The position numbers and the translations under genes are program-made. A stretch of DNA of 11,984 nt from JAJTHC01 sp044358835 (GTDB lineage: Bacteria; Cyanobacteriota; Vampirovibrionia; Vampirovibrionales; JAJTHC01): the NCBI GenBank assembly GCA_044358835.1, contig JBIKNF010000027.1:1-11984 (forward strand), read 5' to 3'. Of the stretch, positions 1 through 5,973 are shown in pieces. A model generated the notes under the pieces. It worked only from the letters and a program-made list of their open reading frames with translations. It searched no databases and was not told where the DNA came from. How positions within the stretch are numbered: the first letter of the stretch is position 1; every line of letters begins with the position of its first letter.

Positions 1-187
1 GACCATTCTTTTCGTCTTAAATTCTTCCACTATTGAGTTGTCAATGAACCAATCCACCACAAGGAACGTTTAAAATCTCTTATTCAAAGACCCCGCTTCC
101 CTCCAGTTCTACAACTATCCTACAAACCCGCACACCTGTCAACACCCTTTTTCCTTTGTAACAATTCCGTTATCTTTGATGGACTTT
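1..187. other. Non-coding stretch upstream of first gene
   Basis: No open frame with a ribosome binding site is visible here on either strand, and no RNA gene is recognised. The sequence is pyrimidine-rich on the plus strand. It probably holds the 5' flank of a gene to the left of the window and the upstream part of the promoter at 188-216. Confidence 0.4.
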
Positions 188-216
188 TTGACAGCGGTTT
201 TTCTTTGCTATACTAT
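188..216 (+). promoter_or_regulatory. Sigma70-type promoter of the poly-C gene
   Basis: A perfect -35 hexamer TTGACA (188-193) is followed after 17 nt by TACTAT (211-216), which matches the -10 consensus at 4 of 6 positions. TATACT at 209-214 is an alternative at 15-nt spacing. Transcription would start near 223, giving a leader of about 50 nt. A small hairpin, AAGCT-AGTC-AGCTT (225-238), lies at the start of that leader and is followed by T residues. Confidence 0.6.
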
Positions 217-273
217 TTAACTGGAAGCTAGTCAGCTTTTCTCTATGTTCCGTTAATTATGAAAGGTAACGAT

Positions 274-528
274 ATGATGTTACAACTACAACGATACGCC
301 CCCCCCCCCCAACAAGCTCTGAAAACTAACAATAACCAGAGAGTAGGTAATAGTGTAGAGACATTATTATCAGAGGCTAAGAAGTTGGGAGATCAACTAA
401 AAGCCGCTCGTGCGGGAATGCGTGCAACTGGAGAAGAGACTTTTAACACATTACGTGTTTATCAGATTAAACGCGATCTTAGGGAACTTTTAGATAGGTT
501 TAGAACCACTATCAAGGGAGAATCCTAG
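274..528 (+). CDS. Small helical protein of unknown function with an in-frame run of 12 C
   Basis: The encoded protein has 84 residues and I do not recognise its family. The ATG at 274 is chosen over the one at 259 because AAAGG (262-266) lies 7 nt before it, while nothing resembling a ribosome binding site precedes 259. The ATG at 277 is also possible. Residues about 8-12 are Ala-Pro-Pro-Pro, encoded by an uninterrupted run of 12 C (299-310). From about residue 29 onward the sequence is charged and strongly helical (SEAKKLGDQLKAARAG, then RDLRELLDRFR), as in a short coiled-coil or regulatory protein. No signal peptide or membrane segment is seen. Loss or gain of one C moves translation into frames that stop within about ten codons, so the tract could switch the gene on and off. 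The gene has its own promoter and ends at a convergent terminator. Confidence 0.65.
   Translation: MMLQLQRYAPPPQQALKTNNNQRVGNSVETLLSEAKKLGDQLKAARAGMRATGEETFNTLRVYQIKRDLRELLDRFRTTIKGES
299..310. repeat. Poly-C tract (12 C) inside a coding region
   Basis: Twelve consecutive C residues lie about 25 nt after the start codon. With 11 C the frame runs to TGA at about 320, and with 13 C it reaches a TAA shortly afterwards. This is the layout of a slipped-strand phase-variation tract. Only one length is visible in this sequence, so variability is inferred. Confidence 0.7.
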
Positions 529-625
529 TGAAGATCTTAGTACTGCAGTTGCTGGGCTAAGAAAAACTTTAGGCCTAGCAACACCTTAAAACTAAAACTC
601 TTCGACTATTTATTTAGCCATTTAC

Positions 626-655
626 CCCCCGTGATTGCGATATGCATCACGGGGG
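626..655. terminator. Convergent (bidirectional) intrinsic terminator
   Basis: CCCCCGTGAT (626-635) and ATCACGGGGG (646-655) form a perfect 10-bp stem around a 10-nt loop. It is followed by ATTTGTTTA on the plus strand and TAAATGGCTAAAT on the minus strand. It lies between the plus-strand gene ending at 528 and the minus-strand hydrolase stop at 662, so it probably serves both. The T tracts are short, so termination strength is uncertain. Confidence 0.75.
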
Positions 656-661
656 ATTTGT

Positions 662-1978
662 TTAACAGCTAAAGCCTTCTGCCGTATGCAAGCGACGCAA
701 GTCTTCAAAGAGCCAGTCAATGGGCTTGCGAGCGGGTTCGTTGCCATGAAACACATCCCGTTTTTTCAACGGAAATTCAGGGAAGCGATAATGCCCTAAA
801 TCTACATGATCCAAGTCTTCTAAAAAACGCCCCGCGCAGATGTCCCACAATTGCGGAAACACCCCAATGTCTTCGGTGTACGGTTTATTTCGAACGGGCA
901 AGTAAAACAAGGAACTGGCTGGAATAAAGCCGTCATTAAAGCGAAAGGGATGCCCATGCCCACGAGGGTATTTCTTTGGTTTATTATAATTGGGTACATT
1001 CGCCACAGGCAATTGCGCCATTTCTTGCCCAGTAAACTTAAATGCCCGATGCACACTAGGCACATAGGTGGGAATCACCGCCCCAAGCACCCAGTTGTTG
1101 AGCTGTGCGAGGGCGTCTATAACACTTAAAGCGTGGGGGGGGCGGCCCTTTTGCCCCCGTTCACTAAAGGGAGATTTAAGGTAACTGCCGTAGACGATTA
1201 ACTTGCGTTTAAACTGACGTAACGCTGGGCTGGTGGCTTCGAGCCATTTGGGGGGGGCGGGATCCAACGCCACAGGGTTGCGTCTAATCAACCCAAAGGG
1301 CTGAACAGGGTAGCTGTAGGCGGGTTTGGATGTGTCAAAGTTCACAAATAGCATGTCTTTAATTAGGTGACGCTTGTTTTTAATGGAAAGTTCGTAAACG
1401 ACTTTGTCGAGGCCTCGGCGAATAGGGGAATAATGCGTCAAGTTTTGACTCATCCAGCTTTCGTCAAACAGGGGGGTGCCTTGGTACGGCACGCTCATGC
1501 CGAAGATGGTGTCCACAAAACGCAGGAGTTCAGGGGCTTGCATGAAGGCGTTTCGCACGATGAGGCCGCCTTGGCTATAGGTGAGCAAGACAACTTTAGG
1601 GCTGCGTTCGCCAAGGGTTTTGCCAAAATACTGAAACTCTTGCACAAATTCATGGGTGGGGATTTCCAAAAACTGGTTAGAATCGTACATAAAAATGTAG
1701 AGTTTGTAGCGCGCTTGTAATTCCGCGTGCTGTTTCCAGCGGGTTTCAAACTTTCGCCACCACGGATTCCGTTGTCCTTCTTGCGAACGCCCTGGTACAA
1801 TCAGCAAGGGGGTTCTGCCCGCCAAGGGTTCGGCGTCAAAGGCGTAAAGATGGTTTAGATGAACACGATGCGACGATTTTCCAGCGTCTAAGAGGCTAGG
1901 ACCCACGACTTCGGCAGAAGCACACGGCAAAACAAACAGACTTAACAGCAAGCTCAATAACACGCAAAAAAGTTTCAT
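662..1978 (-). CDS. Secreted lipase-like alpha/beta hydrolase
   Basis: From the preferred start the protein has 438 residues; an ATG three codons upstream (1987) would give 441. The start at 1978 puts a classical signal peptide at the N-terminus (MKLFCVLLSLLLSLFVLPCASA, probable cleavage after ASA) and leaves GGA 9 nt upstream. The fold is suggested by LLIVPG (about residues 58-63, oxyanion strand), a nucleophile elbow TYSQGG with Ser135, the lipase-like segment NDGFIPASS with Asp349, and DHVDLGH near the C-terminus with His391 or His396. These give a plausible Ser-Asp-His triad for ester hydrolysis outside the cytoplasm. The elbow is unusual because Thr replaces the first Gly of GxSxG. The family is broadly lipase/PGAP1/DUF676-like; the substrate is unknown. 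A TATACT -10-like element (minus strand, 2017-2022) lies upstream with no good -35. The gene contains two runs of 8 G/C (1135-1142 and 1250-1257). Confidence 0.8.
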   Translation of the reverse strand: MKLFCVLLSLLLSLFVLPCASAEVVGPSLLDAGKSSHRVHLNHLYAFDAEPLAGRTPLLIVPGRSQEGQRNPWWRKFETRWKQHAELQARYKLYIFMYDSNQFLEIPTHEFVQEFQYFGKTLGERSPKVVLLTYSQGGLIVRNAFMQAPELLRFVDTIFGMSVPYQGTPLFDESWMSQNLTHYSPIRRGLDKVVYELSIKNKRHLIKDMLFVNFDTSKPAYSYPVQPFGLIRRNPVALDPAPPKWLEATSPALRQFKRKLIVYGSYLKSPFSERGQKGRPPHALSVIDALAQLNNWVLGAVIPTYVPSVHRAFKFTGQEMAQLPVANVPNYNKPKKYPRGHGHPFRFNDGFIPASSLFYLPVRNKPYTEDIGVFPQLWDICAGRFLEDLDHVDLGHYRFPEFPLKKRDVFHGNEPARKPIDWLFEDLRRLHTAEGFSC

Positions 1979-1992
1979 CAACCACATTCCAT

Positions 1993-2013
1993 TTACATAA
2001 CATTTCTATGTAA
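1993..2013. promoter_or_regulatory. Inverted repeat upstream of the hydrolase gene (operator candidate)
   Basis: TTACATA (1993-1999) and TATGTAA (2007-2013) form a perfect 7-bp dyad with a 7-nt spacer. It lies between a TATACT -10-like box (2017-2022, minus strand) and the start codon of the lipase-like gene, where a repressor or a leader hairpin would act. No trans-acting partner is identified. Confidence 0.35.
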
Positions 2014-2064
2014 GCGAGTATACCGTAAACACAAAAAAGAATCGATGCCCCTCAAGAGGGGGGG

Positions 2065-2093
2065 TTGTCAATTATAGGAAAGTTTGTCACAAT
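2065..2093 (+). promoter_or_regulatory. Promoter of the structured RNA
   Basis: TTGTCA (2065-2070, 5 of 6 matches to the -35 consensus) and CACAAT (2088-2093, 4 of 6 matches to the -10) are separated by 17 nt. The -10 ends 6 nt before A2100, exactly where the long closing stem of the RNA begins, so predicted start and RNA structure agree. Confidence 0.5.
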
Positions 2094-2099
2094 AATAAC

Positions 2100-2317
2100 A
2101 TAGCCTCGGGTGTGGCGTTCAATAGTTTGGACTCTACATTGATGAACCTCGGGAGCCTGACGACGTCTGTGTCAACGTAGACCAACACCCCTTTTGATAG
2201 AGGCGGTTGAGACTTTCTCACGGTTGGAAACAGCGATCCAGCTTAAGGCACCCACCTGTTGTTTTTACAGGGGTCTCCAAACTCTGGGTCACACCGCAAA
2301 ACGAGGCTATATTTTTA
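2100..2317 (+). ncRNA. ssrS: Structured non-coding RNA, probable 6S RNA
   Basis: About 215 nt whose ends pair: ATAGCCTCG (2100-2108) with CGAGGCTAT (2302-2310), then GGTGTG (2109-2114) with CACACC (2290-2295), then GTTTGGA (2125-2131) with TCCAAAC (2276-2282). The middle has an apical hairpin, GTCTGTG (2165-2171) with CGTAGAC (2176-2182) around TCAA. On the 3' side of the open central region is a hairpin, CCTGT (2255-2259) with ACAGG (2267-2271), preceded by CTTAAGGCACCCACC. The 3' end runs into ATTTTTA, as at an intrinsic terminator. A long closing stem, a central bubble with a 3' side hairpin and an apical stem are the architecture of 6S RNA, which mimics an open promoter and binds sigma70 RNA polymerase in stationary phase. 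Structure and the promoter at 2065-2093 support a plus-strand RNA; the family name rests on architecture and remembered motif similarity, so another structured RNA is possible. Confidence 0.62.
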
Positions 2318-2510
2318 CATCTAGGGGCGTTCGACGTCGTTTTGTGGGAGCCTTCACCGCCGAATAGCGAGCCATGCGTTTGAAATCTAGGACGTTCTTG
2401 GGGTACAGTGCCATGGCCCATAGCAATTGACCCGTTTGTTCAAACAGAAGTTTAACTGGATTGTTGTACCATAGGCATCGTTTAAAGGCGTAATACCAAT
2501 CATGATTCAT
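2307..2510 (-). CDS. Small basic protein of unknown function, last gene of the five-gene unit
   Basis: The encoded protein has 67 residues and no recognised family. The ATG at 2510 overlaps the end of the preceding YcxB-like gene by 11 nt and is preceded by AGGAG about 10 nt upstream, so translational coupling is likely. The N-terminal half is aromatic and hydrophobic (MNHDWYYAFKRCLWYNN, then LLFEQTGQLLWAMALY). The C-terminal third is basic (KAPTKRRRT). The hydrophobic stretch is too interrupted for a clear membrane helix but could be peripheral. Its stop codon lies inside the 3' closing stem of the opposite-strand RNA, so the two transcripts overlap tail to tail by about 10 nt. The overlap and ribosome binding site argue for a real gene; codon evidence alone would not. 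Confidence 0.55.
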   Translation of the reverse strand: MNHDWYYAFKRCLWYNNPVKLLFEQTGQLLWAMALYPKNVLDFKRMARYSAVKAPTKRRRTPLDVKI

Positions 2511-3108
2511 GGGTGGGGGACTCCTGCTTAAACTGTTGAGGGTCGACGGTTAAGCCTTGCAAGCAGGGGATGACCTCTTTGAGGCGTTGAAAATCGGCGT
2601 AAGTAATGGCGTCTTTTTTGAGGAAGATCCATTCGGGGTAGGTCACCGTTTTTTGTTGTAATAAAATGAAGTGTTTGGATTGTTGACTTTTCGTAAAGGC
2701 ACAAAAAGGTAAAGTAAAAGAGCCTTTAAAGAACTCGAATGTAACCGTGTTAAGCAAAATAGTTTTATTGGTTAAGTTAAACTCTAATAAATAGGAACCA
2801 ATATCAATTTTTTTAAGATTGTTGTATGTCACAATGCAAAAACAGATTAACTGAATTAAACACAATAATAACAAAATTCTTGCAATACCGCCTATCACAA
2901 TATAGCTCATTTCACTATCTAAAAATTGTAAAAATAAAAAAGTATCAGGAACACCTTCTAAAAAACAAAGCTTTAAACCCAAAAGAATGACACAAATCAT
3001 TAATAAAATAAAAAGTGTTAAATTATACTTTGTAAAACCATATTTTGGCTGTATATCAAGTAGATCTTCATTATTAATGATTATATTTTGAGAAATTATA
3101 TCAGTCAT
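2500..3108 (-). CDS. Two-TM membrane protein with YcxB-like C-terminal domain (paralogue 2)
   Basis: The protein has 202 residues. Two membrane helices are evident at about 29-49 and 68-93, followed by a cytosolic-looking segment (about 107-180) with the pattern of YcxB-like domains: FTLPFCAF, FILLQQ, then EWIFLKKDAI and DFQRL. Its start overlaps the stop of the upstream paralogue by 8 nt (ATGACTGA), with GGAG about 10 nt before. It is a paralogue of the next gene. The last ~45 residues are nearly identical in both (EWIFLKKDAIT.ADFQRL, then PCLQGL.VDPQQFK), but the N-terminal ~130 residues are strongly diverged and encoded by much more AT-rich DNA (about 2730-3100). This suggests a mosaic gene made by recombination. 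The biochemical role of YcxB-like proteins is not established; a protective or immunity role next to a putative effector is only a guess. Confidence 0.72.
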   Translation of the reverse strand: MTDIISQNIIINNEDLLDIQPKYGFTKYNLTLFILLMICVILLGLKLCFLEGVPDTFLFLQFLDSEMSYIVIGGIARILLLLCLIQLICFCIVTYNNLKKIDIGSYLLEFNLTNKTILLNTVTFEFFKGSFTLPFCAFTKSQQSKHFILLQQKTVTYPEWIFLKKDAITYADFQRLKEVIPCLQGLTVDPQQFKQESPTHES

Positions 3109-3724
3109 TAGAAAGAGTCTCCTCTTTAAACTGTTGAGGATCGACGCTTAAGCCTTGCAAGCAGGGGATCGCTTCTTGGAGGCGTTGGAAATCGGCGTGG
3201 GTGATGGCGTCTTTTTTGAGGAAAATCCATTCTGGGCCAACCCCTTGTTGTTGTTGTAATAAAATAAAGTTTGAAACCTGTTTACAGTGACTAAAGGCCG
3301 AAAAGGGAATGACTGTGGCCCCTTTAAACACGTTGTAAGAAACCGTATGGAGATAGGCATTTTCTAGGCAAAGATCAAAATCCAATACATACGATCTCAA
3401 ATCAATTTTAGTGGGTTTAGTCGTTTTCTTCTTAATGAAAAAAGAAAGAAAATCTAGAACGAGAAACAACCCCGCAACCCCAGAAAGAATTAGCATGAGC
3501 GGTGCTTGCACAACAGGTTGCATGAATTGTAAAAAATCGGTAGGTAGTTGAAGAAGGGGAAGCCCCATGTGTAGCAAGGCCAGTACACTCATTAGTACCA
3601 CAAAAGCAAAAAACACTTTTTTAAGTGGGGTGAAGGCGTACTTTAATTCCAACACTTTTAGAGTATCAATAAGATCGTGTAGCACTTCATCGCAAATTTC
3701 AATATGTTGAGAAATAACCGTCAT
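3101..3724 (-). CDS. Two-TM membrane protein with YcxB-like C-terminal domain (paralogue 1)
   Basis: The protein has 207 residues. Membrane helices lie at about 36-55 and 75-97, the second followed by a basic KKKTTKPTK stretch that suits a cytoplasmic anchor. The domain at about 115-187 matches the YcxB-like pattern (VIPFSAF, NFILLQQQQ, EWIFLKKDAITHADFQRLQE). The ATG at 3724 has AGGAA 7 nt upstream and lies 9 nt after the stop of the Gly-rich gene, so it is co-transcribed with it. Base composition is close to the rest of the window, unlike the N-terminal half of its paralogue. A tandem pair of such paralogues directly after a secreted-looking Gly-rich protein is the main contextual clue to function. 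An alternative reading is a pair of general membrane proteins without any link to toxin protection. Confidence 0.72.
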   Translation of the reverse strand: MTVISQHIEICDEVLHDLIDTLKVLELKYAFTPLKKVFFAFVVLMSVLALLHMGLPLLQLPTDFLQFMQPVVQAPLMLILSGVAGLFLVLDFLSFFIKKKTTKPTKIDLRSYVLDFDLCLENAYLHTVSYNVFKGATVIPFSAFSHCKQVSNFILLQQQQGVGPEWIFLKKDAITHADFQRLQEAIPCLQGLSVDPQQFKEETLSND

Positions 3725-3733
3725 GGGCGCTTC

Positions 3734-4687
3734 CTATATATTGTCTAACGCTTTTTTGTCTTCTTCGTAAGCGTCTTTAAGCTGTTTTTTGAGCAAGCTC
3801 GTTTGAGCTGAAATCATTTTCTTGGTGACGTCTAAATGACTCAGTTTTTCTTCAAGCACGGTGTCCGCATTCGCCAAAACCCGTTGATTCGTTTGCTGAA
3901 AGCCATTTAAAATCGCCCCTGAAATACCGTTTAACACACCACCTGCGGCCACACCCGCCAAGCCCACGGGCCCAAACAACGGCCCAAGGGTCGTCAACAA
4001 GCCCCCGATGCCTGACAACGCGGAAGCCGTGGGCATCAACCAGTTACGCCCCAAGCCCAAGCCTGAAGCTAGCCCTGCCCCCGTGGCCGCAAGCCCTCCG
4101 CCTGAACCGATGCCACCAAAACTATTGCTAAAGCTCGCCCCACCTACGACTTCACCCCCCGCCACCGAAGCCGCCGCCCCACCGATGAACGCCTCTTTAG
4201 GGAAGTCTACATCCCCAATGCCCGTAAAGTCAAAGTCCCCACGGCCAATGCCTAAACGACTAAACTCGCTTAAGGCGCCCAAACTATTGGCGTAATTTTG
4301 AAGACTGCCGTAGTTCCCATAGTTAATTGAAGCGGCTCCGCCCGTGGTGGGTAGCCCGCTCGATTGAGCCCAAGGCGCTAAGCCAAAGGACGCCTGCCCC
4401 CCCGGGACAATGCCTGTGCCTCCGCTAAAAGGGGCGTAAAAATTAGTCCCCGGTATGGAAATAGCTTGTGAACCTAAAATAGGTGAAAACGCGGGCGAAC
4501 CGAAGGTTCTGGCAATGTTCATTAAAAATCCGCTAAAGGCCCCTAGTCCACTTCCGCCTAGGGCGTTTCCCGCCACGGCGTGGCTACGAATGGCGTCCCA
4601 CGTTTCGTAGGTTTCGGTGTTTAAGGCGTCGCTGACTTTGCCGTAACGCATTAAAATGGTTTGGATTGAATCATTTTTGTAGGTCAC
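3734..4687 (-). CDS. Gly/Ala-rich protein with C-terminal hydrophobic segment and coiled coil
   Basis: The protein has 317 residues. A GTG start at 4687 is supported by GGAG 8 nt upstream. Residues 1-40 look helical. Residues about 40-215 are rich in Gly, Ala, Ser and Asn with few charges (for example GGIGSGGGLAATGAGLASGL). Residues about 221-262 form a long hydrophobic Gly-rich stretch that could insert in a membrane as a hairpin. Residues 265-317 are a charged coiled coil. This order recalls bacterial translocators and pore-forming effectors in composition but has no diagnostic motif. There is no cleavable signal peptide, so if exported it would need a dedicated system. It lies 78 nt after the helical 108-residue gene and 9 nt before the YcxB-like pair. 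A structural surface or glycine-zipper protein is an alternative. Confidence 0.65.
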   Translation of the reverse strand: MTYKNDSIQTILMRYGKVSDALNTETYETWDAIRSHAVAGNALGGSGLGAFSGFLMNIARTFGSPAFSPILGSQAISIPGTNFYAPFSGGTGIVPGGQASFGLAPWAQSSGLPTTGGAASINYGNYGSLQNYANSLGALSEFSRLGIGRGDFDFTGIGDVDFPKEAFIGGAAASVAGGEVVGGASFSNSFGGIGSGGGLAATGAGLASGLGLGRNWLMPTASALSGIGGLLTTLGPLFGPVGLAGVAAGGVLNGISGAILNGFQQTNQRVLANADTVLEEKLSHLDVTKKMISAQTSLLKKQLKDAYEEDKKALDNI

Positions 4688-4765
4688 GGAAAGAACTCCA
4701 TAGGTTTAGGGATATAAATGTAGGGACTCACTTCAAAAGGTTAAGAAAGGAGGCATCCAAAGACT

Positions 4766-5092
4766 TTAGTCTTCTTTAAATAGGTTTTTGGCGCGGTCGT
4801 CAACAATTTTCTTCAAGCTTTCAAGTTCGGCTGAAATGGCCTTGTAGTAAGTATCTAAACGGGTTTGTTGAAGGGTTAATGATTTTTCGATGTTGACAAT
4901 CGACTGCAACTTGAGGTTTAACTTCAAGGAATCGTCTGAATTGGGATCCAAATTACTGCCTAGGTTAAACAATTCGTTGGTTTGATTGGTGAGCCGGAGG
5001 CGTTCGTTGGCGATTTGTTGACTGGTCATTTCAACGTCAATTTTTTGAGCTTGAAGCGACACATAACGCCCCTGCGTTGCGGAAAGTCCCAT
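4766..5092 (-). CDS. Small helical coiled-coil protein with GLSATQ N-terminus
   Basis: The protein has 108 residues and is almost entirely helical. It begins MGLSATQGRYVSLQAQKID and continues with two charged heptad-like segments (about 8-45 and 57-105) separated by a short Asn/Asp/Ser loop near residue 50. The ATG at 5092 has GGGGGA 8 nt upstream. I recall similar GLSATQ-type small proteins from Melainabacteria/Vampirovibrionia, where they are annotated only as hypothetical; this is memory, not a search. Size and all-helical hairpin form are compatible with secretion-associated partner proteins (WXG100-like or T3S-chaperone-like), but no WxG motif is present. It is the first gene of the minus-strand unit ahead of the Gly-rich protein, which fits a partner or chaperone role by position only. 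Confidence 0.7.
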   Translation of the reverse strand: MGLSATQGRYVSLQAQKIDVEMTSQQIANERLRLTNQTNELFNLGSNLDPNSDDSLKLNLKLQSIVNIEKSLTLQQTRLDTYYKAISAELESLKKIVDDRAKNLFKED

Positions 5093-5183
5093 GAGGAATC
5101 CCCCTTTTCTATACGGTTGTTTGTGGTGTGATTGAGTACAAAGGCTTTTTTTAAAAGAATCTGAAAAAGTCTATTTTGCCTTG

Positions 5184-5283
5184 TCCCTCTTCCCTTAGGG
5201 AAGAGGCTAGGAGGAGGGAGTCACCAGCGTGAACTGGACATCTCGAATCCCTCACCCCAACCCTCTCCCTAAGGGAGAGGGGG
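5184..5283. repeat. MITE/BIME-like intergenic palindromic element
   Basis: Two near-identical palindromes, CCTCTTCCCTTAGGGAAGAGG on the left and CCCTCTCCCTAAGGGAGAGG on the right, lie at the ends of a 100-bp unit. Their inner flanks (GGAGGAGGGA and TCCCTCACCCC) are also in inverted orientation. The whole unit can fold as one long hairpin or two. Similar CTCTCCCTAAGGGAGAGGG units are dispersed in many bacterial genomes and have no coding content. No target-site duplication is obvious. Confidence 0.65.
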
Positions 5284-5433
5284 TAAAGAAACTTTCGCAG
5301 AGCTTTCTATAGCCTTTGCTTTTGTTTCGACCTGCTTTGCACTTCCGCAAAGCCCCCTCCTCTATTTGAAGGACGCGATAAGAAAGCCTTTACCAAAACG
5401 CACTATCTACCGTAAGATGTACATAGAAAGATT

Positions 5434-5461
5434 AAGATGAACGCAACCCTGTGTTCATCTT
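5434..5461. other. Perfect 9-bp hairpin in a long leader
   Basis: AAGATGAAC (5434-5442) pairs with GTTCATCTT (5453-5461) around a 10-nt loop and runs into TTTGAAAG. It looks like an intrinsic terminator on the plus strand, but no plus-strand gene precedes it. It could be an attenuator in a long 5' leader of the gene at 5633 or a stray repeat. Confidence 0.4.
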
Positions 5462-5632
5462 TTGAAAGTGAATGAGTGAATGAGTGAATCTTAAGAAGGA
5501 CGAAGCGAACGTTTACCCAGTGTTAAGCTCGTCAAGAAATCAATAACTTAGAGGGGTCACCCCCTTGTTGTGAAGTCCATAATGTAAATGCATTTGTAAA
5601 TAAATTTGTGTAATGAATAGGAACGGTCTAAA

Positions 5633-5971
5633 ATGAATCATCGTCTTTCCCCTCAGCGCCTGTCTCGTCAAGCGGATCCCGTGTCTTTTCAAGGGTTTTC
5701 GGCTACTATGAATCTTCAAACGGCGAAACGCCCTAGCGCCCAGCGCAACACGCTGAATCGTCGTCGTCGAGCCATGGTATTACTTTCAGAATGTGGGGTG
5801 TTTTTGGGCTTGTTGGTGTGTGTGGTGTATTTGGCGTCAATGTGGTCGGTGTTGAATCCCTTTACAGGGGTGTTGGAAGCGATGAAGCGTCCCCCTACGG
5901 CGGTGCAGGCGTCGTTACTGGCGGAAGGCAAAACCGCCGCCGTCTTTATGGATGTGCAGGTACCTGAGTAG
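5633..5971 (+). CDS. Single-pass membrane protein of unknown function
   Basis: The protein has 112 residues and its family is not recognised. The ATG at 5633 has AGGAA about 9 nt upstream. Residues 1-46 are polar and basic, ending in RRRR (43-46). One hydrophobic helix follows at about 48-70 (VFLGLLVCVVYLA). The C-terminal ~40 residues would be extracytoplasmic by the positive-inside rule. The last part of the gene, from codon 67 to the stop, is repeated 1,494 bp downstream at 7326-7467 with only synonymous differences. The gene is therefore the left boundary of the segment carrying the esterase. It uses CGT and CCC codons and is richer in GC than the DNA just after it. Confidence 0.65.
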   Translation: MNHRLSPQRLSRQADPVSFQGFSATMNLQTAKRPSAQRNTLNRRRRAMVLLSECGVFLGLLVCVVYLASMWSVLNPFTGVLEAMKRPPTAVQASLLAEGKTAAVFMDVQVPE

Positions 5972-5973
5972 GT
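5832..5973. repeat. Long direct repeat, left copy (142 bp)
   Basis: This segment, covering the 3' end of the membrane protein gene and its stop codon, recurs at 7326-7467 with 4 differences: A5839/G7333, T5896/C7390, T5953/C7447 and A5962/C7456. All four fall in third codon positions and leave Ser, Pro, Asp and Val unchanged. The pair bounds the esterase gene. Confidence 0.93.

Larger units (their letters stand above)
5093..5632. other. Divergent intergenic region with palindromic repeats
   Basis: This 540-bp stretch separates the minus-strand five-gene unit from the plus-strand membrane protein gene and has no supported coding region. It holds the palindromic element at 5184-5283, a hairpin GCTTTGC-ACTTCC-GCAAAGC (5334-5353), a stronger hairpin at 5434-5461, a short tandem repeat of GAATGAGT near 5468-5488, and the palindrome AAATGCATTT (5586-5595) about 40 nt before the start at 5633. 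I see no convincing -35/-10 pair for either flanking transcript. Confidence 0.5.

Noticed and set aside
259..273. Upstream ATG for the poly-C gene
   Set aside because: No ribosome binding site precedes it, while AAAGG sits correctly for the ATG at 274.
2041..2065. Hairpin CCCCT-CAAG-AGGGG as a terminator
   Set aside because: The stem is short, it lies upstream of the RNA promoter with no gene ending nearby, and it lacks a T tract.
2218..2421. 67-codon minus-strand open frame
   Set aside because: It overlaps the structured RNA and the better supported gene at 2307-2510, and it has no ribosome binding site.
4008..4295. Plus-strand Pro-rich open frame
   Set aside because: It is the antisense shadow of the Gly/Ala-rich gene; Gly codons read as Pro/Ala on the other strand.
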